The position numbers and the translations under genes were made by a program. Below the pieces are notes generated by a model. It was given only the letters and a program-made list of their open reading frames with translations, did not search any database and was not told the DNA's origin. Source: Acanthamoeba lenticulata (taxonomy: Eukaryota > Discosea > Longamoebia > Acanthamoebidae). From it: 64,000 nucleotides of DNA. Numbering within the stretch: position 1 is the first letter of the stretch; every line of letters begins with the position of its first letter. The DNA lies in NCBI GenBank assembly GCA_002179805.1, contig NAVB01000910.1, forward strand, positions 1 through 64,000, written 5' to 3'. Positions 36,726 through 48,586 of the stretch are shown one piece after another.

Positions 36726-37265
36726 GCCTAGTGCGCACCACCGGCTTGTCTCGGCTTCCTCTCCTCTCCCTTGTCTTCCTCTTCTGGCCTGCCCGCGTTA
36801 CCGTGCAGCGACTGGGGTGCGTCTGGCCGCGGTTCGACGGGCCCTCGTGGCCTCTTCTGCGTGGCTCCGTTGGTTCTTGTCCGCAACTTTCACTTCCGCA
36901 CTTTCTGCCTCGTCGCTCCCGCCGTCTGTTGCGTCACCGCTCGCAGTGCTCTCTTCCCTTCTTCTGCCTCTCCTCTCTCTTTCTCGTACCCCCCTTCGAG
37001 TTGTGCTATTTTGGGTTTTCGCTACGTGGTTGTTTATGTTGTGGGGCTCTTGTCGTTGTAGAATAAACAGTTAGGAAACAACAACGCCTCTCTCTTCGTT
37101 GGCAGCCTCTCGTTGGGCGCTAAAGTCTTTGTTGGCTTCTTCTTTGACGTTCACCCCGCGAGCGATGTGCTGTTCATCCACCTGTTTGTTTTTTCACAGT
37201 TCATTTAGCTCCCCGACAACGGCAAATTATAATTTTAAAATATTTTTTTTAAATTGACCACAAAC
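36726..37265. other. convergent 3' flanks without a gene
   Basis: 540 bp between the FERM-like stop and the membrane-protein stop. It is C/T-rich at first and ends AT-rich (37,220-37,260). A possible AATAAA-type signal (GAATAAACAG) lies at about 37,060. Open frames here are shadows without family resemblance. Confidence 0.55.
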
Positions 37266-39023
37266 TTAAGCGTACCAAATGACGAGCACGTCAACTACGA
37301 CGAAGGATTTCCACACAAAGGCGGGAGCCAGCAGCCCGACACCGACGAGAGATCGCTTGCAGAAGGAGATGACGCACACGAGCATCACCGCCCAACCGAT
37401 CATCGAGGTCAACACGGCCAGCAGCAGCTCATGCAGGAAGAAGAACAGACAGAGCCAGATCTGACCGCACAAGCACCAGCAGGTGTGAGTATTGATCAAG
37501 GCGCAACGACGAAGAAGAGGCAGCACGCGCACCTGAAAGATAAATAAATGGATCAAGTAGAGCGTCGTGGCGAGCTTGTTCCACTTCCAGCCGCCACGGC
37601 GCCACACGACCCACATCCCCACGGCAGCGAGAAAGAACGTAGCACCCCACACCGGAGCCAGGATGGCGTCTGTGATGTGGTTGCGCCACCGGTGGGTATT
37701 CACGATCACGTGGCTGGTCTCGCTCAAGAGGAAGTGTACCTGGCGGTTGAAAGGGGGGCTTGTTCAGGTCCCTGAATCCAGTGCACAAGTGAGTTGCGCA
37801 GAACCAAAGGTACAGAACCGAGAGGAGGAGGAGGAGGAGGAAGAGGAAGGAGGAAGAGATTCGTTCATACACGTGCCACCAGTGCGAGTTGACGCCCACG
37901 TCAGCTACGTCGTAGCCTGGGGAGATACCGGACAAGAAGATGCCCAAGGACAGACCCAACACGAACGTCGCGAGCTGTGGTGGAAAGGCGACGACATGAA
38001 CTTACACGTGCTTGGCTATGTGTGTGTGTGACTGCCTTGTGGGTAGATACGCACCTGCCACATGATGAAGCCCAGCACTTGGGCCAATGGTTCCATGAGC
38101 GGCACGCTGTCCCGAGTTCGTTCTGTACTTTTGGCAGTCAGTCACTTCGGAGAGGCATCAAGAGGGTGGGGGGGGGGACAAAAACCTTCATAGATGGGAA
38201 GGTAGCCCTTCTCTACATCACCATCTGCTTTACGTCGGGACTTGTGCTTATGCGTCTTGTGCTTCTTCTTGTGCTTTTTCTTCTTGTGCTTGGGCAAGAG
38301 GGGCACATCACTGTCGCTCTCATCCGTGTCGCTGCTGTCGCTGGTGTTGCTGCTCACTTCATCATCGTCGCCATGATGGTCGTGTTCATGCCCTTTGGCC
38401 TTCTTTTTCTTCTTCTTCTTCTCTTCCTGCCCTTTGACTTCTTGTCGTTTCTCGTCCTCCTTGTGCTTCGTCCCTTCGTCGCTGTCTTTCTTGTGCTGCT
38501 GCCGCTCCTTCTCCTTGGCCAGCTTGTCGGCCACGATTGCACCAGCGTTTGCCAACCGTTCGCGGCGCAGCGTGGTCCAGTCCATCGAACGCCGCGTCTG
38601 CAAGAGGTCGGCAGTATTCTCCGTCGCTTGATCCCCTCGCTTCTGCCGTCGGTCGGGTGACCAGTTCTGCCAGGTTGGCATCGCTGTCGCTCGCGAGGGA
38701 GACACTGAACGACTTGTGTTGGGCGCACGCGACTGCCGCTTTACACGCGCTGCGAGCTCTTCCTGGTCACCATCTCCATAATTAATCGATGTTGAGGATG
38801 GAGCAACGCGAAATGTGTCCGGAAATGAAGTGATGGTGAAGGAAGAGGACAAAGGCGATGGCCTGGGGGGCTTGCTATGGCGGGGCACTTGCGACTCTGC
38901 TGCGGGTATACGACGCGTTGAAGACTGCTGGACACCAACAGATGGCGCCGCTTCATTTTCAGCCTCCGCCGCTGCGCTCGCTTGCTGGCCATCGACTGGC
39001 GCCGTGCCGTGTGGCAGGTCCAT
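37266..39023 (-). CDS. multi-pass membrane protein with charged N-terminal domain
   Basis: Start ATG 39023 (MDLPHGTAPVDGQQASAAAE), just downstream of an in-frame stop. The first ~290 residues are disordered: Ser/Pro-rich, then Lys/Glu/His/Asp-rich with runs of Lys, Asp/Ser and HKHKSRRK. An intron joins EKGYLPIYE in phase to ERTRDSVPLMEPLAQVLGFI, after which about five or six hydrophobic segments follow (LGLSLGIFLSGISPGYDVAD, ILAPVWGATFFLAAVGMWVV, ATTLYLIHLFIFQ, WLCLFFFLHELLLAVLTSMI, LLAPAFVWKSFVVVDVLVIW), ending in WYA. I do not recognise the family. A tryptophan-rich region vaguely recalls TspO, but the topology does not fit well. Confidence 0.7.
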
Positions 39024-39461
39024 CCCAATTCACTTCTTCTTTTCCTCGCGGACGTGCTTGCACACGGGGTTAAAATGAATGGGATTGCCGTCGACGACAG
39101 CAATGTTCGAGGGGGGGGGGCAGGCTCACCTGAAGGTGAGTGGGGCCGCGACGCCGCAACGCTGCAAGCATCCTGGGCCATCACGACCTTACCCCCACCT
39201 CCAGCCTGCCCCAGGTTGCCATCACATCGCCAGCGCCATGTCCTTCGATCAAATTCCAGAGAACTATGAGGTCTGGACCCGGAGGAGACTTCGCGCAAGT
39301 CGGCCGAGAATTCCGCCAAGCTGCCTCTCTGCCCTCTCCGCCCAGAGCGAGTTCGAAGGGCAACGGCTCTCATACCACAGCACTTCTCAACACAACTCGA
39401 ACCGATAGAGAACTATATCACTAAACACCAGCACCATCGTCGTTAGAAGCAGCAACCGATC
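39024..39461. other. divergent gap with poly-G run
   Basis: 438 bp between the starts of the membrane-protein gene and the P450. A 10-base G run lies at about 39,111. A short minus-strand stretch encodes NPIHFNPVCKHVREEKKK before a stop at 39,035. It looks coding-like, but I could not attach it to a gene. No other structure was seen. Confidence 0.4.
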
Positions 39462-42400
39462 ATGTCCTACGAACGTGAGGTCGACGTGAGCCTCACCAAA
39501 CAAGCCGAGGTCAGCGGGGACAAGACCACCGTCACCACAACGGCCACTCGCACCGTCCGCACGGAGGTCACTACGCCTGCTCCCGCCGAGAGCGGCTTGC
39601 GCAGGCGCGAAGTGAAGTCCTCTGGTACGTCGAGCAGCAATTCGCGCTTCCTGCCATGCGAATACTACGGGCGCCAGGCAGGTGCTGGCGTCCTGGCCGA
39701 CGAGGATGAAGAACTCGAGCGACGGCAGGCGCGCGACCTGGTTCGCGCTATTGAAAATCGACGAGAGCAACCCACCTCGTTGTCCTCTTACGGTGAGCAA
39801 AAGAGCTATGCGTCCTCTGGAACTCAAGAAAAAAGCTTCGACAGGTTTGGGACAGCCACCGAAGAGGAAGAAGAAGAAGAGGAACAGGAAGTGGAGGAAA
39901 CGGATGAGGCAGAAGAGGATTATAACCAAGAGGGAAATGAGCAGGAGGAAGAGGAAGTTGATCGTCGCCAAGAGAAGAAGCGGCTAGACGCCATGAAGAG
40001 GAAGAGCGAGCAGTACGTCAAACGTGTGGCCAAGGAAGTGGACGATGCTCGTCACAAAGCCAAGAAGGTGAAGCAGCGCGCCACTGCCGCAGCGAAGCGC
40101 GCCGTCTCGTGGTATCCTTCTCCGACTACCGCCTTCCTTCTTCGTCTGTTGATCGGCAGTACGGTTCCCCTCTTCCTACTCGTTTAAACCTTCTGTGCTC
40201 AGCGGTTGACGACTTGACAGGCTTGTTGGGTGCTCTGTTGTGCCTTGCTACGTACGAGTACTTCTTCTCTTGGGGTCCCTCCCGCCCCGTCTACTTTGCC
40301 GACGGCACCATCCACCATCTGCCCCCAGGCTCCAAGGCTGGTGCGCGTGCTTACTTTCCTTCTTGTTTGCTTCTTTTTTTCTGTCTCTGATGGAGCCTCC
40401 CCCGTCGTTCCAGGGTCATGGGGCATCCCGTATGTGGGCGAGACGATCGATTACTATCGCGATCCCTTCAAGTTCACTCTCCGTCACGCCGAGGTACGGG
40501 CCTGACAGCTGTTTCTTGGTACCTCGTGCGCTCTGACCGCCAGCTCTGCGACAGAAATACGGCCCAATCTCCTACTCCAACGTGCTGGGCGACCACACCG
40601 TGATGCTGTCTGGCTCGAGGGCTCTCGGCCAGGTGTTCTACAACGCGTCCCTCGTGCAGCGTCGCGACGCTCTGCCAAAGAGCATCGCTCGCCTGCTCGG
40701 ACGCGACATCCTGCCGGCCCTGGATAACTCGCGCCACGCCGAGGTCCGCGCCATCATCATGCAGGCCATCAACACGCGCGGCGTCATCCAAGCCCACCTC
40801 AGAAACTTCGACCGCGTCATGAACCAGTCCGTCTCTCCTCCTTCTGCTCATCCCCCACCGACTCGCCTCGCTTTGTCTTGGTTCCGCCTGACGCTCACGA
40901 TGGTGTCTCGTGCGACGACAGGCACATGGCCCAGTGGACGATGGAGTCGATTCCGTTCGACCTGCTGCGCGCCATCAAGGGCATGACGGCCTCCATGGCA
41001 TCGACCCTCTTCTTCACCAACGACGAGAGCGCCTTCCTGGCGCCGCTGCTCGACGACGTGCTGGCCGCCCTGTCGGCCTACCCGTCCCCGCTCACGGGCT
41101 CCACCTACTGTACGTGCAACTCGACCGTCCTCTCTTGGCCGCGGATCGGAGGAGCTCACTCGCGTGTTTGCACAGCGCGAGGCGTGCTGGCGAGGGACCA
41201 GCTAATCGGGTGGTATGAACGCGCCATCGCCGATCACGCCCGAGAGATCGAGGCTCGTTCCAACAAGTGCGTGCCTCCTGTTCACTCATTCGCCATCAAA
41301 CTCTCCAGCATAACTGACACTATTGATTTTTGTTCCACGCAGGTACAACGGCGACGTGTTGGACTTGATGCTCAAGCTCACCCACAAGATCCCCGATATC
41401 ACTCACCGCCATCTTGCCCACGAGGTTTGGCCTTCTCTCTCTCTCCCCCTTCCCTTGAAGTTGTGCTCGATTGTGGGCGGCCGGCTAATGACCGCCGCTA
41501 TGTCGTTGAACAGCTTCACTACCTGGTCCTGTCGACCTACGAGCTCTACAACCCGATCTCGGCCGTCTTTGTCGCCATGGAGCAGTACCCTGGTACGTTG
41601 CCTCCTTGTCCTCCTCCTTCTCTCAATACGAGAGTGTGCTCATGTTCCATTGTAATTGTCCCGTGTGGCCGACGATCAGATTGGGTGCCCCTCCTGCGCG
41701 AGGAAGTGGACGCCATGCACTTGGACCCAGAGTACCCGGCCCTCCCCTTCGACAAGCTCCACCGCATCGACCTGCTCTCGCTCTTCATCAACGAGGCACA
41801 TGCTCCTCCCTCCCCCCTTCCCAACCCAAGTGTCTTGTCCTTCCGAGGACGCGGGACAGCCGGGACTCATCCTCTTTGCTCGTGTGGTGCACCACCGCAG
41901 ACGCGCCGCTTCTACCCGGCGGCGGTGGCCGAGTGGGGCAAGGCCAAGCTCACCTTCTTCTACGACGGCTACGTCATCCCGGAGGGCTTCAAGCTCATGG
42001 GTACGCCACGCCGAGTTGTTGCCGAGCCTCCTTTTTGGTGTGGCCTGCAGCTCACTCTCCCTCTGCGCTTCACTCCACACCAGCTTCCGTGGCGGCCACT
42101 CACCTGGACGAGGCCGAGCACAAGAACGCCCGGGCCTTCGACCCGACGCGCTTTGCCGGTACGATTCACCATTCCCGTGTGCAGTGTTCTGCCTGCGGCT
42201 GAGCTAACCCGTCGTGCGATCGTGCAGATGAGTTGGAGAACACTTACGGCTTCGTGCCCCACGGCGGCGGAGCTCGTGATAGCGCCAGCTCGCACCGGTG
42301 CCTGGGCGAAGATCTGAGCTTCTACACGGTGAAGCTCTTCCTCATGAACCTGTTCTCTCGCCACGACTGGCGCTTGGCGGCGGGCCAGAACGTCAACTTT

Positions 42401-42550
42401 GACACGGCGCACTACCTGCCGCAGCCCCACGCCCTCCAGGCCTCGTCGTTCATCAACACCACGTCGGCGCTCTCCTTCTCGCAGTTTGCGCCGACCGTCC
42501 CCTTCGACCCCCACCTCACGTCTGACCACATCGCCGTCGCCGTCGCGTGA
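39462..42550 (+). CDS. CYP152-like cytochrome P450 with acidic N-terminal extension
   Basis: Haem-thiolate enzyme, anchored by a membrane segment (LTGLLGALLCLATYEYFF). The first ~220 residues form an unusual Thr/Glu-rich, charged region with a Lys-rich helix, unlike normal P450s. The P450 part starts ADGTIHHLPPGSK and GIPYVGETIDYYRDP. The K-helix reads ETRRFYP and the haem loop FVPHGGGARDSASSHRCLGE, with an insertion before the Cys ligand. HGGG...HRC.GE is the pattern of bacterial CYP152 fatty-acid peroxygenases, and the usual acid-Thr pair of the I-helix is not seen. It probably uses hydrogen peroxide rather than a reductase. About twelve introns, one with a GC donor (after 41,795). The junction between extension and catalytic part is inferred. 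Confidence 0.85.
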
Positions 42551-42659
42551 GCGTGTCTCATCCAGGGGCGCCACCTCCTCTCCTTCTGTACAGATGCAGC
42601 GCCAAGAGCTCTAGATAGAAGCAAAATACAAAAGTTCTTTTTCTCTTACGTTGGTGGTG

Positions 42660-45600
42660 TCAAAAGGTGAAGGGCAGCATGGCCGGGTTGTAGCGAAAGT
42701 AGTACTCGCGCCACAGCTGCAGGCGCTTGTAGTTGGCGCAGAGCTCGTACTGGGGCAGCACGCCCTTCGTCTCTGCGCCGTACCTGCGAGGGGACCCACA
42801 CATATGCACGCGCACAGCGTCAAGCCCGGCAAGGCTGGTGCTGCTGGGGACGGGGCTGGGGAAGAGTGTGGCCCACCTTTCGTTGAGGTAGCAGCTTCGG
42901 TTGGCGTCGGCGTGCGCCCAAAATGAAGTGGTGCGTACCTTGAGCGCGATGGTGGGGTCCTCCCTGTGCCGTGCGTGAGCGTGTTTGTGAGGAGGAGGTT
43001 AGCAGTGGAGACCCGCAGGAACGGCGGTGACGTGGTGGTCCTCACCGTTGCTTTTGGCTGTTGCACAAAAACGTGCCGTAGAGGCCCGAGTGCGAGTGGT
43101 CGCTCATGGCGATCAAATACCGGTCTGTCCGCAAGCCAACCCCAACGAAGACGGCAACAATGGGTAAGCGGATGATGGACCACTTGCGGCTGCAGCTAAA
43201 ACGAACAATGGTCGACGGAATGCGCGCACCATTGAACTCAAAATGGTGGGGGTACTGCTGCAGCAACTGCCACACGCACTCGAGGAACTGACCCATCCCC
43301 ACCGCCGACCAGCCTATCAATCAGCACAAGCCTTCCTTTCGTGTGTGTCTGTGCGAGACGGGGGAATGTGCGCCACACACACACACACACCTGGTGGAAA
43401 ATAGGAGACGACTCGCGCTTCTTGCCCGACTTGTGGGGCGTGTCGTAGTGCGCCGCGCGATCGGCAAACTTGTGGCCGAACGACAGCCATTCCTGCCATT
43501 ACCCATTCCCCCCAAACGTCAATCACGGCCTCGTGTGGGCGGGTGCCCGAGGGCCGTGTGTCGAAGAGGAACCTTTTCAACCAACACCTGGAAGCCGGTG
43601 AAGGTGCGGTAGTAGTCATCCAGGATGAGCTGGGCTAACGATACGATCTGGATTGCGCGCGTCCCGCGTGAGCCAGAAGCAAATCAAACGGATTGATCTG
43701 CAGATGGTGGCGTGCGTACCTGCGGCGTGCGGTCCCACCCTGTGTAACACGGCCCCCGAGTCTCTTAGCGGGGAGAGCTCGAGCAAGCAGGACGTGGCGG
43801 GGCGGTCGTACCATCGGAGCAGTGGACCACGGCCGACGACTCGAGCGCGTGCACCGTGGCCGCCACCTTGACGGCCCCGCGGAGCACCGCGTAGAGGTGG
43901 CTCATCCACCCGGTCAGGGCAGAGTACCAAGTCGACTGGCGCGTATGCACGATGAGCCCACCAGAGAGGACTACGGGTAGGAAAGGAGAAAGGGAGGGAG
44001 GGCGGGCGGGTGGATGAGGGGACAGACCTGGTTGCTGCGCTCGTCGACGATGAACGGATGGCACTGCTCGTAGAGCTTGCGGTGGCTGTCGCGCATGACG
44101 TGGATGTTCTCCACGCCGAGGAACTTGAATCGCGTGTTCTTGTAGATGTCCTGCCGCTCGTAGCCGGCGCCCTTGGCCTGGTTGGCCATGGCGTTGGCCT
44201 TGGGCCGCGCGTCAAACACGAAGAGGGTCTCCGACCGCGGGCACGCCTCCCGGATGATCCGGAGCAGGTGCTCGTCCTCAAAGTTTTGCTGCAGCGTGAT
44301 GCCCACGCGGGGCTGGCTGCATCGGATGATGACGGCGCCGTTGCTGGGATGCCGCCACACGGCCACCGGGATGCGCCCGCTCGTCCGGAAGTCGCGTACG
44401 GCCGGCAGCATGCTGTCGGAAAAGCCCTGCGTGTCGCGGCTTCGTTATTGGGGGAACTCATGGAGTCGCGCTGCGGGAGGCGCAGTCCGGTACCGAGGGC
44501 ACGGCCAACACGCGGGGGTAGGTCTTGCAGAAGGAGTAGTCCGCGTTGACCTCTGTTAATCGCCACAGGCTGACGAGCGATCACCACCGCGCCCTCTCTG
44601 ATGAGGTCATTGGCCTAGCCGGGGTAGAGCAGGGAAAGGGGAACCTGTTGGGGATGCCGAGGCGTTGGAACTCCTGACGCGCGTCGTACACGGCCCAGCC
44701 CTTGTCCGCACGGTAGTGCCTCCTGTTCGATACAAGACAACATAAGACAAGACAGGAAGACAGTTCAGTCTTGGCGGCAAAGGCCTCGTGGACAGGACTC
44801 CTCTCTTTCGTACTTCTCCTCCTTGGGCGGGCGATAGGCAAAGGCGAAGAGGCCCGTCACCGAGGCCGGCGAGTGGGTTCGGACGGCGTCGACAAACTGC
44901 GCCCCCACGTGCGGACCTCGTCAGGTGATGTGAACGATTAAGGTGGCGGCAGGCAAGGGGGCGAATACGAGCTTGCGCGAATCGGTGAAACAGCCAAAGC
45001 CCAGACGGATGGTGCGGAGGTCCTTGCACCACACGTCCACCATCTGCTCGGCGTGCGAGAACGACGTCGTGGACGACACGTACTTCTTCCGCTGGCGCAG
45101 CTGCACTTTTTTGACCTGCGCATCGTGCCGCGATGGTGAGGAGCCTCGCGATCGGGGAGCATGATGACCGACAACAACAGGCACGAGGCCCCGTACGAGC
45201 TTTTGGTAGGCCGTTTGGCCCGTGCCGGCTCCCTCGGCGATATCGCTGCCGGAGACGAGGGGCTCGACCCGGATAATGCTGCACAGCGGCACCCGGACCT
45301 CCTCCCCGCCCAGGCCGTCCGTCTGGCCGGAGCCCTGCTGATGTTGATGCGATTACGGCACGGCCCTCACGTGTGAGCTGCGGCCCTCAAGCTGAGCGCT
45401 TCATGGCCAAGAGGAGCCCCGGGGAGTTACCATGGTCGCGGGGTCGGGCACGAAGATGAGCTGGTAGTTGGTAATGACCAAGCCGCCCGTCACGCGCGAC
45501 TCCTCCATCCAGTCCGTGTACCTGGATGCGTAGCTCTCAGCCCAGATGACCTCTTCGCCGCGGAGGAGGTAGCTGGGCCGAACGCGCAGCTTGCTCGTCA

Positions 45601-47034
45601 GGCTGTTCAGCGGCGTTTCCATGGGGGAGGCGCATATGTTGTCGCCAGAGCGTAACCCGCCTGTCACGCGCACGCCCTCCCACGATACGTCAGATGGCGC
45701 CCGGGCTGGGAGAGAGAGGAGCGGACGCGCGTGATGCATTACGTTCGGACTTGTAGGGCACCAGGGCCGCGCGCGAAAGGCTGTTGACGTTAGGACATGA
45801 GCTGTTGAGCTTCGTTGCTTGTGGAGCAAACGACGACGACGAAGACGGCGATGAGGCCTGATGGGCACAAGACGGCGCTTCTGCAAACGCCACGCCGCGG
45901 CTCCCGTTCCCGGCGTGGCGGTGGTGCTGCTGTTGGTCGGGCCCGCCATCGTATGGGAAGTCGCCGTTACCACGCGACAGGTCATCCGAGTTGGACTTGA
46001 AGTGGCGCGTTGTGTTGGGCGCCGGGTTGGCCGGCCGATTTGGGGGCGAGGGAACCGTGGGCAGCGGCTTGCCCTGGTTGATGTTAACGCGAGCCCGCAT
46101 CTTGTTACCGACGTCCTGCGAAGAGAAAGAGAAGGCGGCTCAGCGCACACGCACGCACGCAAGGAAGAGCTGACAAAAGGGAATCAAGTGCGAACATACG
46201 GAGATACTTTTGTTGAGTGGCGGACGAGGCGGGGCCGTGCGTGGTGGTGGTGGTGGCGACTGGGAGCGGGCGAGGGCCGAAGGACCTGGCGCTGATGGTG
46301 AAGTTGACGTAGCGGTTGGCTCTGGCGAGGGCGTCGAGAGATAGTCGTAGAAGGAGGGCGCTGCCCTGGGCTTGTGCATGGCGTCTCTGCCTGGTGATGT
46401 GGGAGAACCTGAGTCGGAGGTGGTCGTGGAGGACAACGATGGAGCAGAAGGTGCTGCAACGGTCGTGGAGGACGACGGCAAGATGAGGCTCCCGTTCAAA
46501 GCGAGTCTGTCAAACTCCTCACGCAGTTGACGCACGATTTGACCGAGCCCAAACACCCAGAAGGACCTCTCCTCGTCCGACTACCCAAGGAAGGGGTTGA
46601 AGGACGGCACCGCCGACTCGAGTGAGTTGCGGCAAGGCAAGCTGGCGCCAGGTGGGAGCATACCACAGCAGTGAGGTAGTACTCACGCTCGCGTCCTTCC
46701 TTCAACGCGACAATGCAAAACGCGTATTCGTCCTGTGCGTGCACCAAGCGTGGTGGGTGCGAAGGAGGAAAGAGGAGGAGGAGGAGGAGGAGTAGGGCAG
46801 TCCTACCTTGCGCTTTGTGTTGAAGGAGAAAATGCGACTGGTCTGAAGCAGGTCAATGAAGCCTTTGGGCGTATTGGCCAAGTTGGAGACGTAGTAGAAC
46901 AGTTTCTTACCCTTGAGGATAAACCACCTCTTTTTCCACGCCTTGATGGCTCCCTTGTCGCCTCGCTTGCGCAGCCACCCTTCGAGCCGCAACTGGAGGT
47001 CCGGCCCCTGCTTCGAAGTCTCGACCTTCTCCAT
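42660..47034 (-). CDS. myotubularin family phosphoinositide 3-phosphatase with N-terminal PH domain
   Basis: Removes the 3-phosphate from PI3P and PI(3,5)P2 on endosomes. Start 47034 (MEKVETSKQGPDLQ). Order: PH domain (LEGWLRKRGDKGAIKAWKKR, then WFILKGKKLFYYV); Ser/Pro-rich disordered region (46,100-46,550); second low-complexity stretch; GRAM domain (LLRGEEVIWAESYASRYTDW, ... GLVITNYQLIFVPDP); phosphatase domain with YDARQEFQRLGIP, RIPVAVWRHPSNGAVIIRCS, FVFDARPKANAMANQAKG, NIHVMRDSHRKLYEQ and the catalytic loop VVHCSDGWDRTPQ (intron inside CSDG/WDRT). The CX5R active site (Cys, Asp and Arg) is intact, so it is probably active. It ends YNPAMLPFTF. At least twelve introns. Confidence 0.9.
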
Positions 47035-47589
47035 CCCTTCTAATCTTGGTGCACACAACACTGCACATAAATCTTGAGCCCGCACATGGACGCAACAAGA
47101 AGGCGTACCACTGACAGTGGCAGAGGCACACAGGCCTCTTGGCAGCAAGAAGCTTCGTGTGTCACGATCGCGCGCCTGAGTATTCCAACTTCATTTCGGA
47201 GTTTATTATTGTCAACTGGTGCAAGCTGATTCGCTAACGACATCGCCGCGGCAGTCCCGACATGGCTTCCTTCGTGCCTCTTCTTCTTCTTCGTAGCCTG
47301 GCCTGGAACCGCTTAGCTGCTTGGCAAGAGCCTCGCAAGCCGGTGGCTAAAAAGTACGCCTTTTGTTTTGCGCAAGCACGAAAAGAATGTAAATACGATC
47401 AGAATGTGTGCTACGAAAATTTTTGCGACCAATCATTCGCCACTGTGCTTTCGTAACGGTCGGACACAGGAGCAAGAAGATGGCTTGCTGCCGTCTCTTC
47501 GCAGTTGTTCCTTGCGCCGAGTGACGACGACTTGTGGTTCAGCTCAAATTTACCGACTAACCGACTAAGGAGCCGTGGTATCCAAAGAA
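47035..47589. other. 555-bp gap, possibly a small 5' exon
   Basis: The gap lies between the divergent starts of the myotubularin and kinase-like genes. A plus-strand frame from ATG 47,262 (MASFVPLLLLRSLAWNRLAA) has a basic, mitochondrial-like N-terminus and a possible GT donor at 47,354, but no convincing downstream exon was found. It is listed as unresolved. Confidence 0.3.
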
Positions 47590-48477
47590 ATGATTGTGAT
47601 TTGTGTTGAGGGCTGCCACGGTACGAGTGAATTGGTCTTTTGTCTCGCCTTGACTGGCTAACCTTGTCCGTTTCAGGAAGTGGAAAGAGTGCGCTGTGCA
47701 AGTATTTGCAGAAGATGGGTTTCCCTGTGCTCGATGAGGGATTCATTGATATGCCGAACTTTTCGCTTCATCCTCAAACCTTCACCATGGAGAGCATATG
47801 GGTCTCCAATTGGATACAACGAGTACTGCAGGTGAGTGTGCACTGGACCCTGCATCTTTTCCTACGCTCTTCCTCGATCTTTCGCTCTAACTTTTTGCTC
47901 TCCGCGTTTCTTGCGAGAACAGAGGCAGGAGGAGGACAAATACCGAAGCAACGCCAACCAACGGATCTACTTCGTTGACCGAAGCCCACTGAGTGCCATC
48001 TTCTATGCCAAGAAGAATGGCCACCTACTCGAACCCACCATCCGGGAACAGTTCCGAGAGCTCGCCAGCCTAGCAGATATCCACATCTATACGGTCTGCA
48101 TACGTGTCGAGACGGAGCTTTTATGGAACCGCATCCAGCAGCGTTTGTTACGTGAACCTAGCCGGCACAAGTTTAACGAAGGCTCACGCGAATGGATGGA
48201 GCAGACACTCTCAGTACGTCACCCACTTATTTGCGGGCTCATGCCTGAAGTGGAGCTTGACAAAGTTGGGCGTCTTTTTGCGTGGCAGTTCTATGAGGGC
48301 ATGCGGTGGGACTTTCACATTGAGAACAATGTGTCCACAATCCCCGAGCTGGCACACAAGCTGCTTCACCAGCTGTGCGGCGATGTAAAGAACTTCAAGG
48401 AAAGCTACAACGACGGTGCCGAGCTTGTTCCTCAAATCAGCCCTCACTCAAGCCCCGCTAAAGTGTGGTGTCATTGA
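47590..48477 (+). CDS. P-loop nucleoside/nucleotide kinase-like protein
   Basis: Three exons (47590-47620, 47677-47831, 47923-48477) join to 246 residues. The first intron splits the Walker A loop, which reads EGCHGSGKSAL. A family motif DRSPLSAIFYAKKNGHLL follows the deoxynucleoside-kinase pattern (Asp-Arg-Ser). A lid-like segment RIQQRLLREPSRHKFNEG contains Arg residues that could bind phosphates, and a C-terminal helix ends SSPAKVWCH. It fits the deoxynucleoside kinase / thymidylate kinase group of P-loop kinases. The substrate cannot be assigned. All three exon junctions keep the frame. Confidence 0.85.
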
Positions 48478-48586
48478 TACACCAGCACCTTGTCGTCCCC
48501 TTGTGTACAGTGACTCGCTTGTCGATCCAAATATATTTTATGTTGCCGTCATGTACCCCCTCTCAGCAGCTGCTCTGGAGCGGCCC

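Noticed and set aside
37266..37727. TspO/MBR assignment for the membrane segments
   Set aside because: Some Trp-rich similarity only; the upstream exons join in frame to extra membrane and charged regions that TspO lacks.
38166..38175. Poly-G run as a telomere or quadruplex locus
   Set aside because: Single homopolymer without repeated units; only part of a general scatter of G runs.
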